Positions 9,213-18,435 are shown, numbered from the stretch's first letter. The stretch is 64,000 bases of DNA from Caldimonas brevitalea (GCF_001017435.1 NZ_CP011371.1:2914001-2978000); one strand, 5' to 3'. The notes: a model not told the origin generated them from the sequence alone. Numbers and translations: made by a program.

Positions 9213-9617
9213 TCAGTCCTTGCGCTCGTCGAAGTCTAACGCGGCCGAGTTGATGCAGTAGCGCTGGCCCGTCGGCGCCGGACCGTCGTCGAAGACATGG
9301 CCTAGGTGCGCGCCGCAGTGCCGGCACTTCACCTCGACTCGCACCATGCCGTGGCTGTGATCCATCTCGCGTTCGATCGCACCCTCGTCGATCGGCTGGA
9401 AATAGCTCGGCCAGCCGCACCCGGCGTCGAACTTGGTGTCGGAATCGAACAGCGGCTCACCGCAGCAGACGCAGCGGTACACGCCGTCGGCGGTCTGGTT
9501 CCAGTATTTGCCGGTGAAGGGCCGCTCGGTGGCGGCGTGGCGGGTGACCTGGTACTGGGTCGGATCGAGTTGGCTGCGCCATTCCTCGTCGGTCTTCTTG
9601 ACCTTGTAGTCGCTCAT
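9213..9617 (-). CDS. msrB: Peptide-methionine (R)-S-oxide reductase MsrB
   Basis: A 134-residue cytoplasmic enzyme that reduces methionine-R-sulfoxide in proteins. Zinc is bound by Cys49-x2-Cys52 and Cys98-x2-Cys101. The catalytic Cys121 lies in RYCINSAAL, and a possible resolving Cys67 lies in [11 protein letters not shown] at 9617 (MSDYKVKK) overlaps the selO stop codon in an ATGA arrangement, so translation is probably coupled to selO. An in-frame ATG 33 bases upstream is inside selO and less likely. Confidence 0.95.
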   Translation of the reverse strand: MSDYKVKKTDEEWRSQLDPTQYQVTRHAATERPFTGKYWNQTADGVYRCVCCGEPLFDSDTKFDAGCGWPSYFQPIDEGAIEREMDHSHGMVRVEVKCRHCGAHLGHVFDDGPAPTGQRYCINSAALDFDERKD

Positions 9618-11116
9618 GATGAACAAGACACCTCGATGGTTTGCGCCCATTCTGGCGGAAAGCCGGCATCCGCTTCATGCTCGGGTTGTTCGTCGTAGGG
9701 GCGCTCGAGCACGGCCAGCAGCCGCTGCAGCTCGCTGTGGTCGCCGGCCCGGGAGCGCCGGATCGCCACCTCCGCCAGGTGGTTGCGCAGCACGAACTTC
9801 GGGTTGACCCGGTTCATCCGCGCGCCGCGCTCGGCGTCCACGCTCGACTCCTGGCGCAGCCGCTCGGCATAGCGGGTGCCCCAGGCGTCGAAGCCGGCGC
9901 GGTCGACGAACAGGTCGCGCACGGAGTCGTTGGGAGCGCCCGGCGTGCTGACGAAGCCGGCGAGCCGGCGGAACGTGATGGTGAAATCGCACCGGTCCTG
10001 CGCCATCAGCCGCAGCAGGTCGTCCACCAGTTCGCGGTCGCCTGGAAGCGTTTGCAGCAGGCCGATCTTGTCGCGCATGCGACGCTCCAGCGCCGCGGGA
10101 AAGACCGTCTTGTACGGCTCCAGCGCCTGCTGCGCGGCGTCGGCGTCGGGGATCAGCGGCAGCAGCGCCTGGCCCAGCGCGTGCAGGTTCCACAACGCGA
10201 TGTTGGGCTGGCGGTTGTAGGCGTAGCGACCCTGGTGATCGGAGTGGTTGCAGACGTGGCCCGGGTCGAACGCGTCGAGAAACCCGAACGGACCGTAGTC
10301 GATCGTCAGACCCAGGATGGACATGTTGTCGGTGTTCATCACCCCGTGGCAGAAGCCCACCGCCTGCCATTGCGCCATCAGCTCGGCGGTACGCCGCGTC
10401 ACCGCATCCAGCAGCGCCGCCGCCGGCTGCGCAGCCTCCCGGCATTCGGGGTAGTGACACGCGATCACGTGGTCGGTCAGCTGCTGCAGCTGCTGCGGCT
10501 TTTCATGGTGCGCGAAGTGCTCGAAGTGGCCGAAGCGCACGAAGCTGGGCGCCAGCCGCGTCGTCACCGCCGCCGTTTCGATCTGTTCCCGACGCACCGG
10601 CAGCGCCGAGCCGATCACGCACAGCGCACGCGTCGTCGGGATGCCGAGCCCGTGCATCGCCTCCGAACACAGAAACTCGCGGATCGACGAGCGCAACACC
10701 GCGCGGCCGTCGCCCATGCGCGCATAAGGCGTGCGGCCGCTGCCCTTCAGTTGCACTTCGACGCCGCTGCCATCCGCCAGTTGCATTTCGCCCAACAACA
10801 GGGCACGGCCGTCGCCCAACTGCCCGGCCCAGACGCCGAATTGGTGCCCGCTGTAGACCGTGGCGACCGGGTCGAGCCCCGGCCACTGGGCGCCGCCGCT
10901 CAGGCACTGCAGTGCTTGCCAGTCGTCGCGCTGGGCCCAGTCGTCGGGCCAGCCGAGCATCTCGGCCGCGGCCCCGCTGGTGCACACCCAGTAGGGATCG
11001 GGCAGCGGTTGCGCCGTCCATCGGGTGTGGAACTCGCTGCCCAGTGCGGCGTACCGATGGACCCACGACAAGGCAGCGGGCGAGGGCCAGGTGCGCGGCT
11101 CCGGCGGCAGGTTCAT
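9614..11116 (-). CDS. selO: Protein adenylyltransferase SelO (YdiU)
   Basis: A 500-residue pseudokinase-fold enzyme that transfers AMP from ATP to Ser/Thr/Tyr of target proteins and is linked to redox homeostasis. Conserved blocks include [69 protein letters not shown] and [11 protein letters not shown]. The C-terminus ends in SCSS, so the Cys third from the end matches the redox residue that is selenocysteine in animal SelO. The length is close to the family norm. It is first in a leftward run and overlaps msrB by four bases, and is divergent from an acyl-CoA ligase gene. Confidence 0.95.
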   Translation of the reverse strand: MNLPPEPRTWPSPAALSWVHRYAALGSEFHTRWTAQPLPDPYWVCTSGAAAEMLGWPDDWAQRDDWQALQCLSGGAQWPGLDPVATVYSGHQFGVWAGQLGDGRALLLGEMQLADGSGVEVQLKGSGRTPYARMGDGRAVLRSSIREFLCSEAMHGLGIPTTRALCVIGSALPVRREQIETAAVTTRLAPSFVRFGHFEHFAHHEKPQQLQQLTDHVIACHYPECREAAQPAAALLDAVTRRTAELMAQWQAVGFCHGVMNTDNMSILGLTIDYGPFGFLDAFDPGHVCNHSDHQGRYAYNRQPNIALWNLHALGQALLPLIPDADAAQQALEPYKTVFPAALERRMRDKIGLLQTLPGDRELVDDLLRLMAQDRCDFTITFRRLAGFVSTPGAPNDSVRDLFVDRAGFDAWGTRYAERLRQESSVDAERGARMNRVNPKFVLRNHLAEVAIRRSRAGDHSELQRLLAVLERPYDEQPEHEADAGFPPEWAQTIEVSCSS

Positions 11117-11205
11117 CGCGCCAGTTTAGCGACGGCGCGCAATGCAGCACAGCTGGAGGGGCTCACAGTCGCCGAAACGACACTTGCCTAGGGAAAACGT
11201 CATGC

Positions 11206-11218
11206 GCTGCAGTGCAGC
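11206..11218. promoter_or_regulatory. Palindrome GCTGCAGTGCAGC upstream of acyl-CoA ligase gene
   Basis: A perfect odd-length palindrome (GCTGCA-G-TGCAGC) 75 bases upstream of the ligase start. The 8-mer TGCAGCAC occurs twice in this intergenic region (about 11144 and 11213). The TGCA-N-TGCA pattern resembles sites described for PHA-linked regulators such as PhaR, but that link is from memory and unproven. Confidence 0.35.
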
Positions 11219-11293
11219 ACGATTCCTATCATCCCCGGCAACGTCTAAATGGTTTTTTTATTCACTTTTCGCTTCTACTGACAGGAGATTCGG

Positions 11294-12928
11294 ATGGCGC
11301 GTTTGATGGGGCAGATGATGCAGATGCCGTTGATGATTTCGTCGCTGCTCACGCATGCTGCACGGCACAACGGCGATGTCGAGATCGTTTCGAAGCGGGT
11401 GGAGGGCGACATCCACCGCTACACCTATCGGGATGCCGAGCTGCGCGCCCGCAAGCTGGCCCAGGCCTTGCAACGGCTGGGCTGCCAGCCCGGCGACCGG
11501 GTCGGCACGCTGGCGTGGAACGGCTACCGCCATTTCGAGATTTACTACGGCACCTCCGGCTCCGAGCTGGTGTGCCACACCATCAACCCACGGCTGTTTC
11601 CCGAGCAGATCACCTGGATCGTCAACGACGCGGAAGACCGCGTGCTGTGCTTCGACCTCAACTTCCTGCCGTTGATCGAGAAGCTGGCACCGCACCTGCC
11701 GACCGTGCAGCACTACGTCATCATGACCGACCGGGCTCACATGCCGGCCCAGACGAGCGTGCCCAACCTGCTGTGCTACGACGAGCTGGTCGAGGCCGAA
11801 AACGGCGACTACGAGTGGCCCGAGTTCGACGAGAACACCGCGTCGAGCATCTGCTACACCTCGGGCACCACCGGCAACCCCAAGGGCGCCGTCTACAGCC
11901 ACCGCTCGACGCTGCTGCACGCCTACGCCTCGGCGCTGCCCGACGGAATGGGCTGCTCGAGCCGCGATGTGCTGCTGCCGGTGGTGCCGATGTTCCACGT
12001 CAACGCCTGGGGCGTGCCTTACTCGGCGCCGCTGGTCGGCGCCAAGCTGGTGATGCCCGGACCGCACATGGACGGCAAGTCGCTCTATGAGCTGTTCGAG
12101 TCGGAGAAGGTCACCTTCAGCGCCGGCGTGCCGACCGTCTGGCTGGGATTGATCACCTATGTGAAGCAGAACAAGCTGAAGTTCAGCACCTTCAAGCGCA
12201 CCGTGATCGGCGGCTCGGCCTGCCCGCCGGCGATGATCCGCACGCTGGAAGACGAGATGGGCGTGGCCGTGCTGCATGCGTGGGGCATGACCGAGCTGTC
12301 GCCGCTGGGCACCGTGTCCAAGCTGAAGGGCAAGCACGAGAGCCTGCCCAAGGACGCCCAGCGCAGCCTGCTGGAGAAGCAGGGCCGCGTGATTTATGGC
12401 ATCGACATGAAGATCGTCGGCGGCGACGGCAAGTCCCAGCCCTGGGACGGCAAGGCCTCTGGCGACCTGCTGGTGAAAGGCCATTGGGTCATCAGCAGCT
12501 ACTACAAGCGCAAGGACTCGCCGCTGGAGCAGGGCTGGTTCCCGACCGGTGACGTCGCCACCATCGACACCGAAGGTTTCATGCAGATCACCGACCGCTC
12601 GAAGGACGTGATCAAGTCGGGCGGCGAGTGGATCAGCTCGATCGACCTCGAGAACATCGCGATGGCGCACCCGGCGGTGCACGAAGCCGCCGCGATCGCG
12701 TGCCGCCATCCGAAGTGGGACGAGCGGCCGCTGCTGGTGGTGGTGAAGAAGCCGGGCGCCGAGGTGTCGGCACAGGACATCCTGGGCTTCTACGAAGGCA
12801 AGATCGCCAAATGGCAGATCCCCGACGACGTCGTCTTCGTCGACGAGATCCCCCACACCGCCACCGGCAAGATCCAGAAGCTGAAGCTGCGCGAGCGCTT
12901 CGCCGACCACGCGCTGCCCACCGTGTGA
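11294..12928 (+). CDS. Fatty-acyl-CoA synthetase (AMP-binding; 3-methylthiopropionyl-CoA ligase-like)
   Basis: A 544-residue cytoplasmic acyl-adenylate/thioester-forming enzyme. The P-loop is [19 protein letters not shown] at about residues 190-208. [24 protein letters not shown] and the C-terminal lysine motif [15 protein letters not shown] are also present. Overall pattern and length match the medium/long-chain ligase clade that includes DmdB-type 3-methylthiopropionyl-CoA ligases; substrate choice cannot be settled by eye. SD AGGAG lies about eight bases before the ATG. It is divergent from selO and precedes an ABC import operon and a beta-oxidation series, so it likely activates the imported acid. 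Confidence 0.9.
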   Translation: MARLMGQMMQMPLMISSLLTHAARHNGDVEIVSKRVEGDIHRYTYRDAELRARKLAQALQRLGCQPGDRVGTLAWNGYRHFEIYYGTSGSELVCHTINPRLFPEQITWIVNDAEDRVLCFDLNFLPLIEKLAPHLPTVQHYVIMTDRAHMPAQTSVPNLLCYDELVEAENGDYEWPEFDENTASSICYTSGTTGNPKGAVYSHRSTLLHAYASALPDGMGCSSRDVLLPVVPMFHVNAWGVPYSAPLVGAKLVMPGPHMDGKSLYELFESEKVTFSAGVPTVWLGLITYVKQNKLKFSTFKRTVIGGSACPPAMIRTLEDEMGVAVLHAWGMTELSPLGTVSKLKGKHESLPKDAQRSLLEKQGRVIYGIDMKIVGGDGKSQPWDGKASGDLLVKGHWVISSYYKRKDSPLEQGWFPTGDVATIDTEGFMQITDRSKDVIKSGGEWISSIDLENIAMAHPAVHEAAAIACRHPKWDERPLLVVVKKPGAEVSAQDILGFYEGKIAKWQIPDDVVFVDEIPHTATGKIQKLKLRERFADHALPTV

Positions 12929-12939
12929 TCGTGCTGCCG

Positions 12940-12977
12940 CCCGTGATGTTTGTCGCGCCTGTGACAAACATTACGGG
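12940..12977. repeat. Long inverted repeat between acyl-CoA ligase and binding-protein genes
   Basis: Two 15-base arms, CCCGTGATGTTTGTC and GACAAACATTACGGG, match at 14 of 15 positions around an 8-base spacer. It starts 12 bases after the ligase stop. There is no T-tract, so it is either a processing or attenuation hairpin or an operator for the following ABC transporter genes. Confidence 0.6.
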
Positions 12978-13058
12978 CATTCCCTCTACGTGAGGATAGG
13001 CAACTTCGATAGCCTGAAAGACGTGCTTGAACACGCATACAACATAGGAGACACGACC

Positions 13059-14297
13059 ATGCCTTCGCGCCGCGCGCACCTGAACGCCACGATCGCCCTC
13101 GCTGCCGCGCTGAGCTGCGGTCCTGCACTTGCGCAGAAGGGCGAGACCGTCAAAGTGGCCTGGATCGACCCGCTGAGCGGCCTGATGGCCACCGTCGGGC
13201 AGAACCAGCTCAAGAGCTTCCAGTTCATGGCGGAACACTTCAGCAAGAAGAACCCGGCGGGGGTCAAGTTCGAGGTCATCGGCATCGACAACAAGCTGAG
13301 CCCGCAGGAGAGCCTGAACTCGCTGAAGTCGGCCATCGACCAGGGCGTGCGCTACGTGGTGCAAGGCAACGGGTCGGGCGCCGCATTGGCGCTCATCGAC
13401 GCCATCAACAAGCACAACGAGCGCAACCCGGGCAAGGAGGTCGTGTACCTCAACTATGCGGCCGTCGACCCCGACCTGACCAACAGCAAGTGCAGCTACT
13501 GGCACTTCCGGCTGGACGCCGACACCTCGATGAAGATGGAGGCGCTGACCACCTTCATGAAGGAGCAGGCCGAGATCAAGAAGGTCTATCTGATCAACCA
13601 GAACTACGCGCACGGTCACCAGGTCGCCAAGTACGCAAAAGAGAACCTGAAGCGCAAGCGCCCCGATGTCCAGGTCGTTGGCGAAGACCTGCACCCGTTG
13701 GCGCAGGTGCGCGACTTCGCGCCCTACATCTCGAAGATCAAGGCCTCCGGCGCCGACACCGTGATCACCGGCAACTGGGGGTCCGACCTCACGCTGCTGA
13801 TCAAGGCCGCCAACGACGCCGGCCTGAACGCCAAGTTCTACACCTACTACGGCGGTGTCAGCGGCACGCCGACGGCGATGGGCTCGGCGGCCGATGGCCG
13901 GGTCTACCAGGTCTCGTACAACCACTACAACATGGGTGGCGAGACGGCCAAGCTGATGGCCGACTTCAAGCAGCGCTTCAACGACGACTGGTACACCGGT
14001 GCGACCTACCACGCCTTCGCGCTGCTCGGCGAAGCGATGGCACGCGCCAAATCGACCGACCCGGTGAAGGTGGCCGCCGCGATGGAAGGCCTGCGCTTCA
14101 AGAGCTTCAACGGCGAGGTCGAGATGCGCAAGGGTGACCACCAGCTGCAGCAGGGCCTGTTCATCACGAAATGGCAGAAGGCCGACGCCAAACATTCGTA
14201 CAGCCCCGAGAACACCGGCTATACCTTCGCGCCGGTCAAGCAGTACGATGCCTACGTCGCCAGCACGCCCACCTCGTGCCAGATGAAGCGTCCCTGA
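13059..14297 (+). CDS. Branched-chain amino acid-type ABC transporter, periplasmic substrate-binding protein
   Basis: A 412-residue Peripla_BP_6 (LivJ-like) protein. The signal peptide covers about residues 1-24 (cleavage near ALA-QK). It is followed by the family opening [20 protein letters not shown] and the two-lobe ligand-binding fold. GGSGXX-type features ([13 protein letters not shown]) and the late [16 protein letters not shown] are typical. ATG at 13059 is chosen for the signal peptide and the TAGGAG upstream; an open frame begins earlier at 12990. Relatives bind amino acids but also aromatic and aliphatic acids. The nearby acyl-CoA ligase and beta-oxidation genes favour an organic acid. 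A strong terminator follows. Confidence 0.9.
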   Translation: MPSRRAHLNATIALAAALSCGPALAQKGETVKVAWIDPLSGLMATVGQNQLKSFQFMAEHFSKKNPAGVKFEVIGIDNKLSPQESLNSLKSAIDQGVRYVVQGNGSGAALALIDAINKHNERNPGKEVVYLNYAAVDPDLTNSKCSYWHFRLDADTSMKMEALTTFMKEQAEIKKVYLINQNYAHGHQVAKYAKENLKRKRPDVQVVGEDLHPLAQVRDFAPYISKIKASGADTVITGNWGSDLTLLIKAANDAGLNAKFYTYYGGVSGTPTAMGSAADGRVYQVSYNHYNMGGETAKLMADFKQRFNDDWYTGATYHAFALLGEAMARAKSTDPVKVAAAMEGLRFKSFNGEVEMRKGDHQLQQGLFITKWQKADAKHSYSPENTGYTFAPVKQYDAYVASTPTSCQMKRP

Positions 14298-14377
14298 GGC
14301 CGCACGCGCCGCGACCGCCCGAGCAGGGCTGAGCGGCGCGTCATGGCAACGGCGCCCGTCCCCGGCGCCGGCACCGC

Positions 14378-14406
14378 AGGCCCGATCGCTGCTCGGGCCT
14401 TTTTTT
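14378..14406 (+). terminator. Rho-independent terminator after binding-protein gene
   Basis: Stem AGGCCCGA / TCGGGCCT with a seven-base loop, followed by a T6 run. It lies between the binding-protein gene and the first permease gene. It probably lets the binding protein be made in excess over the membrane components, as in other ABC importers. Confidence 0.85.
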
Positions 14407-14440
14407 CGACTGTGTTGTCCCACCCGACTCGAAAGCCACG

Positions 14441-15481
14441 ATGGAGTCATCGTTTTTCACCATCTCGATGCTGAACGGCGTCAGCTACGGGCTGCTGCTG
14501 TTCATGCTCAGCTCGGGGCTCACGCTGATCTTCAGCATGATGGGCGTGCTCAACTTCGCGCACGCCAGCTTCTACATGCTGGGCGCGTATGTCGCCTTCA
14601 CCACCGCGGAGCTGGTCGGCTTCTGGCCCGCGTTGCTGGTCGCCCCCCTGGTGGTCGGCGGGGTGGGCGCACTGTTCGAGAAATACTGTCTGCGTCGGGT
14701 CCACAAGTTCGGGCACGTGCCTGAGCTGCTGATCACCTTCGGCTTGTCGTACGTGTTGCTCGAACTGGTTCAGCTCGTCTGGGGCCGTTCGGCGGTCAAC
14801 TACCGCGTGCCGGCTGCGCTCGATGGGCCGCTGTTCACCATCGTCAGTTCGTCCGCCTCCGGCCTGGATTTCGTCTGGCGGCAGGCGCCGGCCCAGCTGT
14901 GCAACTCGGTCGACCCGTCGGTGGTCGTCAGCTGCACCCAGTTCCCCGCCTACCGCGGCTTCATGATGCTGGTGGCGATCTTCATGCTGGTGGCCGTGTG
15001 GCTGCTGCTGACGCGCACCCGCATCGGCCTGGTGATCCAGGCGGCGCTGACCCATCCCGAGACGGTCGAGGCGCTGGGCCACAACGTGCCCCGCGTGTTC
15101 ATGCTGGTGTTCGGCGGCGGTGCCGCGCTGGCCGGGCTGGCCGGCGTGATCGGCGGCAACGCCTTCGTCACCGAGCCTGGCATGGCGGCTACGGTCGGCT
15201 CCATCATCTTCGTGGTGGTGGTGGTCGGCGGCATGGGCTCGCTGGCCGGCGCCTTTCTCGCGTCGCTCTTGATCGGCGTGATCCAGACCTTCGCAGTGGC
15301 GGTCGATTATTCGCTCGTCAACCTGTTCTCATATGCCGGCTGGGCCATCACGCCCGAGACCTTCGGTTATCCCGTGCTGCGGCTGACCGTGTCCCAGGTG
15401 GCGCCCATCCTGCCTTACCTGTTTCTCGTGCTGATCCTGATCTTCCGCCCCAGGGGCTTGCTGGGCACGCGGGAGGGTTGA
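14441..15481 (+). CDS. livH: Branched-chain amino acid-type ABC transporter permease (LivH-like)
   Basis: A 346-residue inner-membrane permease with about eight hydrophobic segments. The N-terminal MLSSGLTLIFSMMGVLNFAH and the cytoplasmic coupling motif TVEALGHNVPRVFMLVFGGG / GGMGSLAGAF are hallmarks of the LivH group. The stop is three bases before the livM start, and livM, livG and livF follow without gaps, so the four genes form one unit. A Cys-containing periplasmic loop insert (about residues 130-165) makes it longer than typical LivH of about 300 residues. The substrate is unknown. Confidence 0.93.
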   Translation: MESSFFTISMLNGVSYGLLLFMLSSGLTLIFSMMGVLNFAHASFYMLGAYVAFTTAELVGFWPALLVAPLVVGGVGALFEKYCLRRVHKFGHVPELLITFGLSYVLLELVQLVWGRSAVNYRVPAALDGPLFTIVSSSASGLDFVWRQAPAQLCNSVDPSVVVSCTQFPAYRGFMMLVAIFMLVAVWLLLTRTRIGLVIQAALTHPETVEALGHNVPRVFMLVFGGGAALAGLAGVIGGNAFVTEPGMAATVGSIIFVVVVVGGMGSLAGAFLASLLIGVIQTFAVAVDYSLVNLFSYAGWAITPETFGYPVLRLTVSQVAPILPYLFLVLILIFRPRGLLGTREG

Positions 15482-15484
15482 GCC

Positions 15485-16780
15485 ATGTCGAACGTTACCA
15501 ACTTTCATTTCAAGCCCTACAACGTCGGCCGCTGGATCATCTGGGGCGCCTATGCCCTGGTGCTGCTGATCGCGCCGCTGCTCTTCAGCAGCAGCCTGTC
15601 GACGACGATGCTGTCGCAGATGGGCATCGCGATCATCGCCTGCCTGGCCTACAACATGCTGCTGGGGCAGGGCGGCATGCTCAGCTTCGGGCATGCGGTG
15701 TATTCGGGTCTGGGCTCGTTCCTGACGATCCACACGCTCAACATGGTGTCCAACGGCGAGCTTCAGCTGCCTGTCAGCCTGATGCCGCTGGTCGGTGGGT
15801 TAGCCGGGCTGGCCTTCGCCGTGCTGCTCGGCTATGTGACCACCAAGAAGGCGGGGACGCCGTTCGCGATGATCACGCTGGGCATCGGCGAACTGGTGTG
15901 GGCGATGTCGCTGATGTTCCCCGAGTTCTTCGGCGGCGAGGGCGGCATCACCGGCAACCGGGTGACCGGCAAGGGCTGGTTCGGCATCAGTTTCGGCCCG
16001 CAGATCCAGCTCTACTACCTGATCGCGGTGTACTGCTTCGTCTGCACCGCGCTGATGTTCGCCTTCACCGGCACGCCGCTCGGGCGCATGCTGAATGCCG
16101 TGCGCGACAACCCGGAGCGAGTCGAGTTCATCGGCTACAACACGCAGCGGGTGCGCTATATCGCGTTCATCCTCTCGGGCTTCTTTGCCGGCATCTCGGG
16201 CGGCCTGGCTGCGCTCAACTTCGAGATCGTCACGGCCGAGGTGGTGGGCGCCGGGCGCTCGGGCGCGTATCTGCTGTTCGTCTTCCTCGGCGGCGCCACC
16301 TTCTTCTTCGGGCCCATCATCGGCGCGGTGCTGATGGTGATCGCCTTCGTGCTGCTGTCGGAGCTGACCAAGGCGTGGCTGCTCTACCTCGGGCTGGTGT
16401 TCATGTTCATGGTGATGTTCGCGCCTGGCGGCATCGCCAGCCTGATCATGATGAACGTGCGGGTGGCTGCCTACGGCAAGCTGCGCCGGCTCTGGCCCGC
16501 CTACGCGAAGCTGGCGGCAACCGCCTTGCTGATGCTGGCCGGGGCGGCGTCGATGATCGAGATGGTCTACCACCTGCAGCTCAACGAAGCGCTGGGCCCC
16601 GAGATGCGCTTTCTGGGGCTGACGCTCAACACCAAGGGGGTGGGCACCTGGCTGGGGGCCACGGTCGTGCTCGCGATTGGTGTGGGGCTGTTCGAGTGGG
16701 CGCGACGGCGCTTCGCGCAGGAATGGAATGAAGTGCAGGAAGAAATCGAACACCTGAACCGTCGGCGGGAGGCACTATGA
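15485..16780 (+). CDS. livM: Branched-chain amino acid-type ABC transporter permease (LivM-like), C-terminally extended
   Basis: A 431-residue inner-membrane permease. LGQGGMLSFGHAVYSGLGSF, ITLGIGELVWAM and VRDNPERVEFIGYNTQRVRY are LivM signatures. After the usual permease core there is an extra C-terminal region of about 100 residues. It has two further hydrophobic stretches (about 340-360 and 390-410) and a charged tail ending in EEIEHLNRRREAL. It overlaps livG by four bases (ATGA), showing translational coupling. It should form the membrane pore with LivH. Confidence 0.92.
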   Translation: MSNVTNFHFKPYNVGRWIIWGAYALVLLIAPLLFSSSLSTTMLSQMGIAIIACLAYNMLLGQGGMLSFGHAVYSGLGSFLTIHTLNMVSNGELQLPVSLMPLVGGLAGLAFAVLLGYVTTKKAGTPFAMITLGIGELVWAMSLMFPEFFGGEGGITGNRVTGKGWFGISFGPQIQLYYLIAVYCFVCTALMFAFTGTPLGRMLNAVRDNPERVEFIGYNTQRVRYIAFILSGFFAGISGGLAALNFEIVTAEVVGAGRSGAYLLFVFLGGATFFFGPIIGAVLMVIAFVLLSELTKAWLLYLGLVFMFMVMFAPGGIASLIMMNVRVAAYGKLRRLWPAYAKLAATALLMLAGAASMIEMVYHLQLNEALGPEMRFLGLTLNTKGVGTWLGATVVLAIGVGLFEWARRRFAQEWNEVQEEIEHLNRRREAL

Positions 16781-17547
16781 GCTTTGCCCTCGAACTCAAC
16801 AACGTCCGCAAGGCCTTCGGCAAGACCGAAATCATCCGCGGCGCCAACCTCAAGGTGGCGCCCGGCGAGCGGGTGGCCATCATCGGCCCCAACGGCGCCG
16901 GCAAATCGACCTTGTTCAACCTCATCAGCGGCCGCTTCGGCATCAGCAGCGGCGAGATCCTGTTGAAGGGCAAACGCATCGACGGCCGCACCCCCTACGA
17001 GATCAACCGGCAGGGGCTGGCGCGCAGCTTCCAGGTGTCCAACCTGTTCCATCGCCTGTCGGTGTTCGAGAACATCCGCTGTGCGGTGTTGTGGTCGCTC
17101 GGCTACCGCTACTCGTTCTGGAAGTTCCTGGGCAACCTGGACGACGCCAACGAGCGGGCCGAGCAGGTGGTCGAGATGATCAAGCTCGACCGCAAGCGCG
17201 ACGTGCTGGCGATGAACCTCACCTATGCGGAGCAGCGGGCGCTGGAGATCGGCATCACGATCGCCGGCGGCGGCGACGTGATCCTGCTCGACGAGCCGAC
17301 CGCCGGCATGAGCAAGTCCGAGACCAAACGCTTCATCCAACTCATCCGCGAGGTCACCGAGGGCAAGACCTTGCTGACGGTGGAGCACGACATGGGCGTG
17401 GTGTTCGGCCTGGCCGACAAGATCGCGGTGCTGGTCTACGGCGAGGTGATCGCCTTCGACAAGCCCGAAGCGGTGCGCGCCAACGTGCGCGTCCAGGAGG
17501 CCTATCTCGGGTCGGTGCTGGCCGAGCAGCAGGCCGCAGGAGCATGA
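16777..17547 (+). CDS. livG: ABC transporter ATP-binding protein (LivG-like)
   Basis: A 256-residue cytoplasmic ATPase subunit. Walker A is IIGPNGAGKSTLFNL (about 36-50) and Walker B is DVILLDEPTAGM. The ABC signature is NLTYAEQRALEI, in which the usual glycine of LSxGxQ is replaced by alanine; related Liv-type ATPases also depart from the consensus here. The characteristic LivG end region (HDMGVVFGLADKIAVLVYGEVIA) is present. It overlaps livM before it and livF after it by four bases each, so the subunits are made in fixed ratio. Confidence 0.93.
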   Translation: MSFALELNNVRKAFGKTEIIRGANLKVAPGERVAIIGPNGAGKSTLFNLISGRFGISSGEILLKGKRIDGRTPYEINRQGLARSFQVSNLFHRLSVFENIRCAVLWSLGYRYSFWKFLGNLDDANERAEQVVEMIKLDRKRDVLAMNLTYAEQRALEIGITIAGGGDVILLDEPTAGMSKSETKRFIQLIREVTEGKTLLTVEHDMGVVFGLADKIAVLVYGEVIAFDKPEAVRANVRVQEAYLGSVLAEQQAAGA

Positions 17548-18248
17548 CGACGATGCTGCAACTCGACAATCTGCATGCCTTCTACGGCAAGAGCCACATC
17601 CTCCACGGTGTGACGATGAACGTCCAGCCGGGCGAGATCGTCAGCCTGCTGGGGCGCAACGGCAGCGGCCGCTCGACCACGGTCAAGACCATCATGGGGC
17701 TGGTGGACGGGCAGGGTTCGATCCGCTTCCGCGACCAGGAGATCCTCGGTCACCAGGCCTTCGACATCGCGCACCGCGGCATCGGTTATGTGCCCGAAAA
17801 CCGCGACATCTTTCCCAAGCTCACGGTGCACCAGAACCTGCTGCTGGGGCAAAAGCGCAAGGGCGTCAGCGGCCGCTGGAGCTTCGACGACATGTACGGC
17901 ATGTTCCCGCGGCTGAAAGAGCGGCAGCACACCGAGGCGGGTGTGCTGTCGGGCGGCGAGCAGCAGATGCTGACGCTGTGCCGCACGCTGATGGGGGACC
18001 CCGATCTCATCATGATCGACGAGCCTACCGAAGGGCTGGCGCCCAAGATCGTCGAACTCGTGGCAGAGTATTTGAAGGAGTTGAAGCGCCGCGGCGTCAG
18101 CGTCTTGCTGGTGGAGCAGAAGCTCACCATCGCGCTCGAAATCTCGCAGCGCTGCTATGTGATGGGCCACGGGCGTATCGTGTTCGAAGGCACGCCCGCC
18201 GACCTGCGCAACAATGCCTATGTTCGGAAGGAGTGGCTGGAAGTCTGA
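17544..18248 (+). CDS. livF: ABC transporter ATP-binding protein (LivF-like) with Arg in Walker A
   Basis: A 234-residue cytoplasmic ATPase subunit, the last gene of the liv-type operon. The start overlaps the livG stop (ATGA). LSGGEQQMLTLCRTLM (signature) and DLIMIDEPTEGLAP (Walker B) are intact. Walker A reads LLGRNGSGRSTTVKTIMG, so the invariant lysine is arginine at position 43. As best recalled, this substitution is found in LivF proteins of related bacteria, so it may reflect a family with altered nucleotide handling rather than a dead gene. A GC-rich terminator follows at 18357. Confidence 0.93.
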   Translation: MTTMLQLDNLHAFYGKSHILHGVTMNVQPGEIVSLLGRNGSGRSTTVKTIMGLVDGQGSIRFRDQEILGHQAFDIAHRGIGYVPENRDIFPKLTVHQNLLLGQKRKGVSGRWSFDDMYGMFPRLKERQHTEAGVLSGGEQQMLTLCRTLMGDPDLIMIDEPTEGLAPKIVELVAEYLKELKRRGVSVLLVEQKLTIALEISQRCYVMGHGRIVFEGTPADLRNNAYVRKEWLEV

Positions 18249-18356
18249 GCCTCTGCAGAAGCCGCTGTGGCGGATTCCGCACCGAGCGGTCCGAACTGCC
18301 GCGGGTCGAGGGAAAACCCCAGTGTCTGCAGGCGGTAAAGGCCCATTCTTTTTGTC

Positions 18357-18390
18357 ACGCCGGCGACATGACGCCGGCGTTTCTGCTTCT
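18357..18390 (+). terminator. Probable terminator after livF
   Basis: Stem ACGCCGGCG / CGCCGGCGT with loop ACATGA, followed by a T-rich tract (TTCTGCTTCTT). It separates the liv-type operon from the beta-oxidation genes. Confidence 0.7.
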
Positions 18391-18391
18391 T

Positions 18392-18415
18392 AAAATCGAA
18401 CGAGCGTTCTATTTT
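18392..18415. promoter_or_regulatory. Operator-like near-palindrome upstream of the FadB-like gene
   Basis: A 24-base sequence with arms AAAATCGAACG and CGTTCTATTTT around AG; 10 of 11 positions pair. It includes a TAAAAT -10-like hexamer at 18391 and ends 20 bases before the ATG. The GAACG-N2-CGTTC core is typical of TetR-family operators controlling fatty acid degradation in proteobacteria. The cognate regulator is not identifiable here. Confidence 0.6.
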
Positions 18416-18435
18416 TGTAGATGGGAGCCCTACGG

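Noticed and set aside
9641..11191. 516-codon open frame antisense to selO
   Set aside because: selO is unmistakable by its motifs; the antisense translation is Arg/His/Gln-rich without a family.
17544..18248. livF as a pseudogene because of the missing Walker A lysine
   Set aside because: Frame, operon coupling and all other ATPase motifs are intact, so it is kept as a functional variant.
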